DNA of 64,000 nt. Origin: Halobacillus sp. A5 (GTDB lineage: Bacteria; Bacillota; Bacilli; Bacillales; Halobacillaceae). Shown here piece after piece: positions 56,546 to 64,000 of the stretch. Location of the stretch: positions 558,001 through 622,000 of the forward strand of contig NZ_JAIZEO010000001.1 of the NCBI RefSeq assembly GCF_024189315.1. Direction: 5' to 3'. The position numbers and the translations under genes were made by a program. Position 1 is the first letter of the stretch. Every line of letters starts with the position of its first letter. The notes beneath the pieces were generated by a model. That model was not told where the DNA came from. It was given only the letters and a program-made list of their open reading frames with translations, and made no database searches.

Positions 56546-58072
56546 CTATTCTTCTAATAGACCATTTTCTGTAAGGTAATCACGTGCAACGTCTTCAGGG
56601 TCGCGGTCGTCAAAATCAACCTCATAATTCATTTCTCTCATCTCGTTATCCGTAATTTGTCCACTGAGTTGATTTAAGGCTTCTTCTATATCAGGGTACT
56701 GCTCAAGTGTTTCTTCTCTCATAAGAGGGGCTCCCTGATAAGGCGGGAACAAATTCTCTGGGTCATCCAGTACTGTTAAATCAAGATCAATCATATAACT
56801 GTCTGTAGCATAGGCATCGATAATGTCTACGTCTCCGTTTTCAATGGCTCCCTGTCTTAATCCGGGGTCCATTGTTTCTACTTCCGCAAGGTCCAGGCCA
56901 TAAACCTCTTTCATGCCTTGATAACCGTCCTGACGGTCGTTAAATTCTAATGTAAAGCCTGCAGTGATTTCATCCTGAACGGATCTTAGGTCACCTATAG
57001 TTTCAAGATCGTATTGGTCAGCGGTTTCTTCTGTAGTAGCCACCGCGTACGTATTATTAAATTGCATAGGCTCAAGGAAGGCCAGGTTGTACTCTTTTGA
57101 CATACCTTCTCTGGCTTGTTCATAAACCTCTGTCTCATCATTGCTGTCTGCTTCATCTTCTAGAAGCGAGACAATAGCTGTTCCTGTAAATTCAGGATAC
57201 ATATCAATGCTTCCTTCCTGTAAAGCACCAAATACGAGATCCGTTTTGCCGAGGTTCTCTTCCAATCCTACGTTCAAATCTGTCTCGTCTTCAATCAGGA
57301 GTTTGTACATATTTATTAAAATTGCGGGTTCAGAGCCCATTTTTGCTCCGATTGTAATATCATTTTGTATTTTACCTCCAAAAGCGAGCGGTCCTACTGC
57401 CACGAGAGCTGCAATGGAAAGAAGAATGACGAGTGAACGAAAACCTGACTTTGCTGACGTCCTTTCAAATAAACGTAAAATTAAATCAAGCACAATGGCA
57501 AGGACTGCTGCGGGAATAGCTCCTAAAAGTATTAAGCTGGCATCGCCTCCGCGGTCTAATCCCAGTAGAATTAAGTCACCGAGACCTCCTGCACCTATTA
57601 ATGCCGCAATGGTTGTCGTCCCTACAATTAAAACCATAGAAGTTCTAATCCCTGCCATTATTACCGGCATAGCCAGAGGCAGTTCTACCTTTGAGAGCCG
57701 GCGGAAAGAGTTCATTCCCATACCTGTGGCTGCTTCCCGCAATGCAGGATCCACCTCTTTAATTCCAGTATAGGTGTTCCTGAGTATTGGCAGTAAACCA
57801 TAAGCGGTTAAAGCAATGACCGCCGGTGTTTGCCCAATCCCAAAGAAAGGAATAAGAAATGCAAGAACTGCTAAGCTTGGTATGGTTTGTAATATAGCTG
57901 CCACTCCAATAATCGGCTCAGCGATCCGTTGTTTCCGTGTTAAGATCAACCCTAAAGGAACGGAGATTAATGTAGCGATAACGAGGGCAATAATTGATAT
58001 TTGCAGATGCTCCCATACTTTCTCTAAAAAGATATCCTGCCGTTCCTGAAACACATTTATAAAGCTGTTCAT
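56546..58072 (-). CDS. Fused permease and substrate-binding protein of a betaine/choline-type ABC transporter
   Basis: Protein of 508 residues. Residues 1-230 are an OpuB/OpuC-like permease with about six helices and the ATPase-coupling loop EAATGMGMNSFRRLSKVELPLAMP. Residues 235-508 are an extracytoplasmic solute-binding domain (ITIGAKMGSEPAILINMYK, VDIIDAYATDSYM), attached after the last helix and very acidic. In B. subtilis these are separate proteins; the fusion is known from EgtU/BilE-type systems. The substrate (glycine betaine, choline, ergothioneine or other) cannot be fixed. Its start overlaps the ATPase stop by four bases. Confidence 0.9.
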   Translation of the reverse strand: MNSFINVFQERQDIFLEKVWEHLQISIIALVIATLISVPLGLILTRKQRIAEPIIGVAAILQTIPSLAVLAFLIPFFGIGQTPAVIALTAYGLLPILRNTYTGIKEVDPALREAATGMGMNSFRRLSKVELPLAMPVIMAGIRTSMVLIVGTTTIAALIGAGGLGDLILLGLDRGGDASLILLGAIPAAVLAIVLDLILRLFERTSAKSGFRSLVILLSIAALVAVGPLAFGGKIQNDITIGAKMGSEPAILINMYKLLIEDETDLNVGLEENLGKTDLVFGALQEGSIDMYPEFTGTAIVSLLEDEADSNDETEVYEQAREGMSKEYNLAFLEPMQFNNTYAVATTEETADQYDLETIGDLRSVQDEITAGFTLEFNDRQDGYQGMKEVYGLDLAEVETMDPGLRQGAIENGDVDIIDAYATDSYMIDLDLTVLDDPENLFPPYQGAPLMREETLEQYPDIEEALNQLSGQITDNEMREMNYEVDFDDRDPEDVARDYLTENGLLEE

Positions 58073-59136
58073 GACTGGATCACCTCACCTTTTGTCCTCC
58101 TATGTTTTTTCAGGTGAAGCACCATGTCTTTATAGGATAAGGTTCCAATCAGTTCATTATTCCGTGTAACAGGCAGCAGGGAATAGTTCTCCTGCTCAAA
58201 AAAGCTCATTGCTTCAGCTAACGTATTTCCATGTTCAATTACCGGCATGTCTACTTTCCGGCCCTTATGAACTCCGAAAGCAAAATTTCCGTTCGATTTT
58301 TTTACAGTATAAGTTTCATCAACAGGAAGAGCTCCAGCTTCAAACTCCTGTAAAGAATATACATGCTGTTGGGTTTGATCGATAATTACATCTACAGCTG
58401 TCTGCCACGGAGATTTTCTTCCTCCTATAAAGTCCTCTACAAAAGAGTTGGCTGGATGCAGAATTAAATTCTGGGGCTTATCTACTTGAACAATCTCTCC
58501 ATTCTGCATTAAACAAACCCGGTCGCCCATCGCCAAAGCTTCATCTATATCATGAGTCACAAAAACAATCGTCTTCCTTATCTCTTTATGAAGGGATAAG
58601 ATATCCTTCTGTAATTGTTCGCGGCTGATCGGGTCTAACGCACTGAAAGGCTCATCCATTAAAATAATATCAGGATCTGCTGCTAACGCACGTAAAACAC
58701 CTACCCTTTGCTGCTGCCCGCCGGAAAGCTCGCTTGGCTTTCGTTTACGGTGTACTTCTGGATCAAGACCTACCATTGTCATTAACTCATCAATTCTATT
58801 TGTGAGATCTTTTTTATTCCATTTTTTCATTTCCGGTACCACAGATATATTTTCTTCTATTGACATGTGCGGAAAGAGTGCAATTTCCTGAAGTACGTAT
58901 CCGATGTTCCAGCGCAATTCGTGAATGTTATATTCCTGGATGTTTTTATTATGTATAAAAACTTCCCCGTCTGTAGGTTCAATTAATCGGTTAATGATTT
59001 TCATGGTTGTTGTCTTGCCGCACCCGCTGGGACCGATGAGGGTTAAAAGCTCTCCATCTTTCACACTTAAATTAATCGATTTAACCGCTTCAGTTCCATC
59101 GGGATATTTCTTAGTTACATTTTTAAAGGTGATCAT
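58069..59136 (-). CDS. ABC transporter ATPase with CBS domain (OpuCA-like)
   Basis: Protein of 355 residues energising the fused permease. Walker A GPSGCGKTTTMKIINRL at 37-53, ELSGGQQQRVGVLRALA signature, Walker B IILMDEPFSALDP. A C-terminal CBS-like part (FEQENYSLLPVTRNNELIGTLS) may sense ionic strength, as in osmolyte transporters. AGGGGGAAAGAA precedes ATG 59136. ATGA overlap couples it to the permease gene. Confidence 0.92.
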   Translation of the reverse strand: MITFKNVTKKYPDGTEAVKSINLSVKDGELLTLIGPSGCGKTTTMKIINRLIEPTDGEVFIHNKNIQEYNIHELRWNIGYVLQEIALFPHMSIEENISVVPEMKKWNKKDLTNRIDELMTMVGLDPEVHRKRKPSELSGGQQQRVGVLRALAADPDIILMDEPFSALDPISREQLQKDILSLHKEIRKTIVFVTHDIDEALAMGDRVCLMQNGEIVQVDKPQNLILHPANSFVEDFIGGRKSPWQTAVDVIIDQTQQHVYSLQEFEAGALPVDETYTVKKSNGNFAFGVHKGRKVDMPVIEHGNTLAEAMSFFEQENYSLLPVTRNNELIGTLSYKDMVLHLKKHRRTKGEVIQS

Positions 59137-59166
59137 TTCTTTCCCCCTGTGATAACAAATTTCAAC

Positions 59167-59195
59167 ATTATATTCCCCAATTAATGAAGAAACAA
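59167..59195 (-). promoter_or_regulatory. Predicted sigma-A promoter of the osmolyte transporter operon
   Basis: Read leftward: TTGTTT (59195-59190), 17 bases, TATAAT (59172-59167), 31 bases before the ATPase start. Confidence 0.65.
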
Positions 59196-59210
59196 AACCT
59201 TGCGCTGCGT

Positions 59211-60281
59211 TTAAGTCTGTATCTGCCGCAGCCTGTAAAAAGCGTAAACGTTCTTAATTATTACTTTTAGAACTGAATAAAGCGGTATAGCAATCAGCAT
59301 TCCGATAAATCCATACAATGCAGCTGCTACAATTAATAATAAAATGATGGTTAACGGATGTACATTCAAACGATTCCCAAGAACAACCGGCGCGACAATG
59401 TTCCCCTCTAATTGCTGTACAACTATAAGAATAATAAAAACGTAAATAATCATAGCTGGATCTTGAGTTAAACTGACGATTACTGCCGGGAGCACACCAA
59501 TAAGCGGTCCGAAAAAAGGAACGACAGCAGTTATAAATACAAAGAGGCTGAGTACTAATGCATAATCAAGACCGATTATTAAATAACCGATGAACATTAA
59601 CACAGCATCCGTAAACGCTACAGTAATCTGGCCGATAATATAAGCACTCAAAGTCTTATCTACGTTTTTGAGAATCGTCCTTCCTTCCTCCTGGTGGCCG
59701 GCCGGGATATATTTCATTAAGAAAGGAATGAGCCGATGCCCGTCTTTTAAAAAGAAAAACAGGACAAAAGGAATAACGACGAGAACGGTTGCAGCTCCAG
59801 TAATTGCGGATAAAATTTCAGTGGCATGATCGCCGGCTGCACTAGTTAAATCACCAAAAAAGCTGGATGCCTGCTGACGCACCCCGCTCATAGAAACCAT
59901 GCCCATGTCATTTTCCTGGATTGTTTCTTCGGCTTCCTTTGCGCTCTCTTTTAAATCATCAGGTAGATCAGAGGAAATCCCTGAAACCTGTGATTGGACA
60001 GTAGCTGCCAGCAGACGGTACATAAGGTAAAATAAACCGGCTCCTGCTGTATAAACTATTAATATAGCTACAGGTAAAGGAATATACTTAGCCTTCGCTA
60101 AGAATTGAACGACGGGTTTAAATATGTAATAAATGAACCCGGCTATAAGAATAGGGTAAAACAAGGTACTAATAATTGTAGTGACTGGAGCAAATGCATC
60201 AAGTAATGTTAATAGATAAATACTGATGAGAGCTAAAATGAATCCAGTCATATATTTAAAATAAGAATGCTTAATCCACAT
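59211..60281 (-). CDS. AI-2E family transporter
   Basis: Protein of 356 residues, about eight membrane helices in the AI-2E/PerM family. The conserved loop PFFGPLIGVLPAVIVSL lies near residue 255, and NIVAPVVLGNRLNVHPLTIILLL near 305. Family members export AI-2 or exchange Na+ and H+; the latter would suit a salt-tolerant cell, but the sequence does not decide. AGAGGTGTAGTCA precedes ATG 60281. Confidence 0.85.
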   Translation of the reverse strand: MWIKHSYFKYMTGFILALISIYLLTLLDAFAPVTTIISTLFYPILIAGFIYYIFKPVVQFLAKAKYIPLPVAILIVYTAGAGLFYLMYRLLAATVQSQVSGISSDLPDDLKESAKEAEETIQENDMGMVSMSGVRQQASSFFGDLTSAAGDHATEILSAITGAATVLVVIPFVLFFFLKDGHRLIPFLMKYIPAGHQEEGRTILKNVDKTLSAYIIGQITVAFTDAVLMFIGYLIIGLDYALVLSLFVFITAVVPFFGPLIGVLPAVIVSLTQDPAMIIYVFIILIVVQQLEGNIVAPVVLGNRLNVHPLTIILLLIVAAALYGFIGMLIAIPLYSVLKVIIKNVYAFYRLRQIQT

Positions 60282-60342
60282 TGACTACACCTCTTTAATA
60301 GTTATTACAGAGATGTATACCTCAACCAGGCCCTCATTAATC

Positions 60343-60561
60343 TTATTTCGCGTGAGAGATCAAGTAGTTATAGCATTGTTCATCACTTCCTGCACATTCA
60401 AAAATTCCGTCAGCAGTGATTTCAATCAAGCCAAAATTATTTTTACTAAGTACATATTCATTCACCTGTAATGATGCTATTTCATTTCCCAGCTTTTTAA
60501 TTTCGGTATAGAGCGGATCCGTGCAGTCACCGGTATAATCAAAGAGATTCGCTTGTTTCAT
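60343..60561 (-). CDS. Small protein of unknown function
   Basis: Protein of 72 residues, acidic, with four cysteines (GDCTD, FECAGSDEQCYNY make three, no clear metal pattern beyond these). GGGAG lies 9 bases before ATG 60561, so it is probably translated. I do not recognise the family. It stands between the AI-2E transporter and the divergent cyclase gene. Confidence 0.6.
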   Translation of the reverse strand: MKQANLFDYTGDCTDPLYTEIKKLGNEIASLQVNEYVLSKNNFGLIEITADGIFECAGSDEQCYNYLISHAK

Positions 60562-60714
60562 TCTGTCACGCTCCCTTGCCTTCCTTACTACCTATATTCG
60601 ACATCAAGACTTTATTTCCTTCTCATCTAAACGCTGCCAAATTATTTGCTAGTCATAAGAAACAATGTAAGAATAGAGGTTGAACTTTTAAAGTTACTGG
60701 AAGGGAGTTTTTTG

Positions 60715-61332
60715 ATGAAAATGATCGACATTACACAGCCCGTTTATGAAGGGATGCCGGTGTACAAAAACAAACCTGAGAAACAGCCGAATTTTAAGAG
60801 CAGTACAAACGGACATGTAACAGAATCGCGTCTTGAACTGGATGCTCATACAGGAACGCATATCGATGCACCATTGCATATGGTGAATGACGGAGAAACT
60901 TTTGAAACCATCTCTATGAATAAGCTTATTGGAGAAGCTAAGGTTTTTGATCTGACTCATGTTAACGATGGAATTACTAAAGAAGACCTTGAGGAATTGG
61001 ATATTCAGCAAAACGATTTTATTTTGTTTAAAACCCGCAATTCCTTTGAAGATGACTTTAATTTCGAATTCATCTTTCTAAAAGAGGATGGAGCACGATA
61101 TTTAGCAGAGAAAAAGATCCGCGGAGTAGGAATTGATTCCCTGGGCATCGAACGGAGCCAGCCTGAACACCCTACTCATAAGTCACTCTTTGCTGCGGAC
61201 ATCATTGTTATTGAAGGATTAAGGTTAAAAGATGTAGAACAAAAATCTTATCAAATGATTGCTGCGCCGATGAAGCTTGTCGGTACTGATGCTTCCCCTG
61301 CACGAGTGTTTCTTTTTGATAAAGATCAATAA
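60715..61332 (+). CDS. Cyclase family protein (kynurenine-formamidase-like metal hydrolase)
   Basis: Protein of 205 residues. The family metal motif is DAHTGTHIDAPLHM at about 41-54, and a late His is in QPEHPTHKSLF. Relatives hydrolyse N-formylkynurenine or act as cyclases; no tryptophan-degradation gene is nearby, so the substrate is open. ATG 60715 follows AAGGGAGTTTTTTG; a longer in-frame start has no ribosome site. It is one of only two rightward genes right of dif. Confidence 0.87.
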   Translation: MKMIDITQPVYEGMPVYKNKPEKQPNFKSSTNGHVTESRLELDAHTGTHIDAPLHMVNDGETFETISMNKLIGEAKVFDLTHVNDGITKEDLEELDIQQNDFILFKTRNSFEDDFNFEFIFLKEDGARYLAEKKIRGVGIDSLGIERSQPEHPTHKSLFAADIIVIEGLRLKDVEQKSYQMIAAPMKLVGTDASPARVFLFDKDQ

Positions 61333-61481
61333 TACCTTTGACGGCTTGTGGAGAACCTTCTGGTTTTCCGCAGGCTCTTTTCTTTTCGCAAGAATCATCG
61401 CTACGTCCTACCAAACTTCCTCATCGTTCTTTATGAAAAATTTATCAGGTAATGAGATAAACCACTTGATCGATAGAAAAC

Positions 61482-61515
61482 AAAAAAGGATAGCTCTTCA
61501 GCCATCCTTTTTTGT
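61482..61515. terminator. Bidirectional terminator between the cyclase gene and gnd
   Basis: AAAAAAGGAT (61482-61491) pairs with ATCCTTTTTT (61504-61513), A-run left and T-run right. Confidence 0.85.
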
Positions 61516-61523
61516 TTGTTATT

Positions 61524-62936
61524 TTATTTTTCCATCCATTCTGTATGGAAGGTCCCCTCTTTGTCGACTCTCTGGTAAGTGTGTGCCCCGAAATAGTCGC
61601 GCTGGGCCTGCAGAAGGTTTGCTGGAAGAGTTTCTGTACGGTAACTGTCATAATACGCCAGAGCACTTGAAAATGCCGGCACAGGAACCCCCCGCTCAAT
61701 AGCCAGCGAGAGTACCTCACGAAGGCTGGACTGATAATTTTCTGCAATGTCGTTAAAATAAGGATCAAGCAGTAAATTATCCAGATCGCTTTCACGATCG
61801 TAAGCTTCCTTAATCTTTTGAAGGAACTGAGCCCGAATTATACAACCACCCCGGAAGATCATCGCGATATCTCCATACTGAAGATTCCAATCATAATGCT
61901 CAGAAGCGGAACGCATCTGCGCAAACCCTTGCGCATAAGATACAATTTTACTCATGTAAAGAGCTTTTCTAATCGATTCAATTACTGCCTGCTTATCTCC
62001 GGTAAAGGGTTTATGTTCCGGTCCGCTCAAAATTTTACTAGCTTTGACCCGCTCTTCTTTCATCGCTGAAATAAACCTTGAGAAAACTGATTCAGTAATA
62101 ACAGGAAGCGGTACTCCAAGCTCAAGAGAACTGATACTCGTCCATTTTCCAGTACCCTTCTGTCCAGCTGTATCTAAAATCACGTCAACCAGCGGCTTTC
62201 CTGTTTCATCATCTGTTTTAGTAAAAATATCAGATGTAATTTCAATTAAATAGCTGTCCAACTCGCCTTTGTTCCATTCAGAAAATACTTCGTGCAGCTC
62301 TTGAGCAGATAAGCCCAGTACATTCTTTAAAATAAAATAGGCTTCTGATATCAGCTGCATGTCTCCATACTCAATCCCGTTATGCACCATTTTCACATAA
62401 TGACCCGCTCCATCAGGACCTATGTATGTTGTACATGGAGTTTCATCCACTTTAGCAGCAATCGCTTCTAAAATAGGCTCTACGTGTTCATATGCTTCCT
62501 TTTGTCCGCCTGGCATGATAGAAGGTCCCGTTAATGCACCTTCTTCGCCGCCGGATACTCCTGTACCAATAAAGTGGACACCTGATTCTTTCAGCTCATT
62601 GTTTCTGCGGATTGTGTCCTGATAGAAAGTGTTTCCACCATCGATAAGAATATCACCTTTATCTAAATGAGGCAGCAGCGATTCGATGGTGGCGTCAGTC
62701 GCAGGTCCTGCCTTTACCATTAATAAAATTTTTCTCGGCTTTTCCAGAGATTGAACAAATTCTTCAATTGTAGAGGCTCCATTGAAATTCTTCCCTGAAG
62801 CTTCATCATTAAGAAATTCATCTGTCTTTTCTTTCGTACGGTTATAAACGGATACTGAATAACCTCTGCTTTCAATATTTAAAGCTAAATTCTTTCCCAT
62901 AACCGCTAATCCAATTACACCAATTTCCTGTTTCAA
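61524..62936 (-). CDS. gndA: 6-phosphogluconate dehydrogenase, decarboxylating
   Basis: Protein of 470 residues from TTG 62936. It oxidises 6-phosphogluconate to ribulose 5-phosphate with [19 protein letters not shown] and [11 protein letters not shown] form the nucleotide fold; [35 protein letters not shown] and [10 protein letters not shown] are catalytic regions. ATG 62945 touches the AAGGAG ribosome site, so TTG nine bases on is the likelier start and gives the usual N-terminus. zwf lies directly upstream. Confidence 0.95.
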   Translation of the reverse strand: MKQEIGVIGLAVMGKNLALNIESRGYSVSVYNRTKEKTDEFLNDEASGKNFNGASTIEEFVQSLEKPRKILLMVKAGPATDATIESLLPHLDKGDILIDGGNTFYQDTIRRNNELKESGVHFIGTGVSGGEEGALTGPSIMPGGQKEAYEHVEPILEAIAAKVDETPCTTYIGPDGAGHYVKMVHNGIEYGDMQLISEAYFILKNVLGLSAQELHEVFSEWNKGELDSYLIEITSDIFTKTDDETGKPLVDVILDTAGQKGTGKWTSISSLELGVPLPVITESVFSRFISAMKEERVKASKILSGPEHKPFTGDKQAVIESIRKALYMSKIVSYAQGFAQMRSASEHYDWNLQYGDIAMIFRGGCIIRAQFLQKIKEAYDRESDLDNLLLDPYFNDIAENYQSSLREVLSLAIERGVPVPAFSSALAYYDSYRTETLPANLLQAQRDYFGAHTYQRVDKEGTFHTEWMEK

Positions 62937-62989
62937 AACCTTCATCTCCTTTTATATTTCAATACATTAATCCTAAATTAATCTGCAGT

Positions 62990-64000
62990 TTACCACCATT
63001 GAAAGCTGTCCTCATCAATTAATCTATCTGCAGCCTTCGGTCCCATCGAACCTGCTTCATACAAGTATAATGGTGCTTCATCCTGCTCGTAATCATCCAA
63101 TATTGGCTGCACCCATTCCCAGGACATTTCCACTTCATCCCAGTGAGCAAAATAAGTCTGGTCCCCGCGCATAGCATCTAAAAGCAACAGTTCATATGCT
63201 TCAGGCAGTTCCCTCTGATCACGGGAGAAATTAATATGAACCGGCTCAAGCTTTCCGTTATTTAAAGAGTTTTTACTGTTCAATTGCAGAGTAACTCCCT
63301 TATTTGGACTAATTTCTATGATCAGCAGGTTAGGGGCCAGTTCTTCTTCCTCATATCTTTTGCCGTAAGGACTCTTAAATTCCATAACAATTCTAGTGGA
63401 CTTCTCTTTCATGCGTTTACCTGTTCGGATATAGAAAGGAACACCTTCCCAGAATTCATTATCAATCCATAAACGGGCAGCGATATAGGTATCATTTCTT
63501 GAAGAATTCTCAATGCCTTCTTCATCCAGATATCCTTGTACATGCTCATCATTTATAATTCCTGGACCATACTGGCCCCGGACAATATTTTTAGCCACAT
63601 CTTCTTTTGATAGAGGACGGAGGGCTTCCATAACTTTTTTCTTTTCGTTTCTTATATTTTCAGCATTAATTTCATTAGGCAGGCGCATCGCTGTCATCAT
63701 TAATAACTGAAGCATATGATTCTGTACCATATCTCGAATAGCGCCGACCTTATCATAGTAACCGGCTCTTTCTTCCACTCCTACAATCTCACTGGCAGTG
63801 ATTTGCATATTTGCAATATACTTTTTATTCCAGAGAGCCTGCAGTACAGGATTAGAGTGCTCTAAAGCTTCAAGGTTCTGGACCATGGGCTTTCCTAAAT
63901 AATGGTCGATCCTGTAAATTTCTATCTCTTCAAATACGGCACTGATCTTCTTATTTAATTCTCTTGCCGACTGTAAATCATGACCGAACGGCTTCTCTAT
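62990..64000 (-). CDS. zwf: Glucose-6-phosphate dehydrogenase, C-terminal part (cut by window edge)
   Basis: The leftward frame is open to the last base, so the N-terminal NADP fold lies outside. Visible: IEKPFGHDL at the edge, the active-site signature RIDHYLGKPMVQN near residue 28 of the fragment, then IRTGKRMKEKSTRIVMEFK and the family end with GPKAADRLI. It makes 6-phosphogluconolactone and feeds GndA, 53 bases downstream, in the oxidative pentose phosphate route. An internal ATG at 63886 is not the start. Confidence 0.95.
   Translation of the reverse strand: MEKPFGHDLQSARELNKKISAVFEEIEIYRIDHYLGKPMVQNLEALEHSNPVLQALWNKKYIANMQITASEIVGVEERAGYYDKVGAIRDMVQNHMLQLLMMTAMRLPNEINAENIRNEKKKVMEALRPLSKEDVAKNIVRGQYGPGIINDEHVQGYLDEEGIENSSRNDTYIAARLWIDNEFWEGVPFYIRTGKRMKEKSTRIVMEFKSPYGKRYEEEELAPNLLIIEISPNKGVTLQLNSKNSLNNGKLEPVHINFSRDQRELPEAYELLLLDAMRGDQTYFAHWDEVEMSWEWVQPILDDYEQDEAPLYLYEAGSMGPKAADRLIDEDSFQWW

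Noticed and set aside
62943-62945. ATG as the gndA start
   Set aside because: It directly abuts the AAGGAG ribosome site; the TTG nine bases later has proper spacing.

Overview
The window is a stretch of a low-GC Firmicutes chromosome. Gene content, gene order and Shine-Dalgarno sites are those of Bacillaceae. Acidic secreted proteins, a glycine-betaine-type transporter and a sulfolipid gene pair point to a halophilic or halotolerant member such as Halobacillus or a relative. The genus is inference. I see no rRNA, tRNA, CRISPR array, insertion sequence or prophage.

The main result is a replication-terminus landmark. Bases 37622-37649 match the Bacillus subtilis dif site (XerC/XerD dimer-resolution site) at 27 of 28 positions as I recall that sequence. 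Transcription converges on it: 39 of 44 genes to the left read rightward and 19 of 21 to the right read leftward. Nearby are a winged-helix protein resembling the replication terminator protein RTP (33.2 kb) and the topoisomerase IV genes parE-parC (51.5-55.9 kb). dif sits in 767 bases of decayed DNA holding a broken maltose-acetyltransferase-type gene.

Left arm (1-37.5 kb): alkylpyrone synthase/methyltransferase pair (cut by the edge), RNase H-like gene, fhs, a nucleotide block (ypgQ-thyA-dfrA-mobA), a Tat export operon with two tatA genes, sbcDC, ung, fused msrAB, ferredoxin, several hydrolases, a dynamin-like protein, a Cu/Zn superoxide dismutase with all metal ligands, cold-shock genes, an ABC-F protein, a LysM-3D cell-wall protein, cvfB and an MFS exporter.

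Right arm (38-64 kb): a sulfolipid operon (UDP-sulfoquinovose synthase plus SQD2-like glycosyltransferase), an AMP-forming acyl-CoA synthetase, the seven-gene leucine/branched acyl-CoA degradation operon known as yngJ-I-HB-HA-G-F-E in B. subtilis with its TetR regulator, parE-parC with a LexA-type box, a fused osmolyte ABC transporter, an AI-2E-family permease, a cyclase-family hydrolase, and gnd and zwf (cut by the edge).

Regulation visible in sequence: a nearly identical operator in front of the TetR gene and the acyl-CoA synthetase gene, a CcpA cre site and a second palindrome before the catabolic operon, a long structured cold-shock 5' UTR, and competing hairpins between tatA2 and tatC. 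Many start codons were moved downstream from the longest frame to fit the ribosome binding site.
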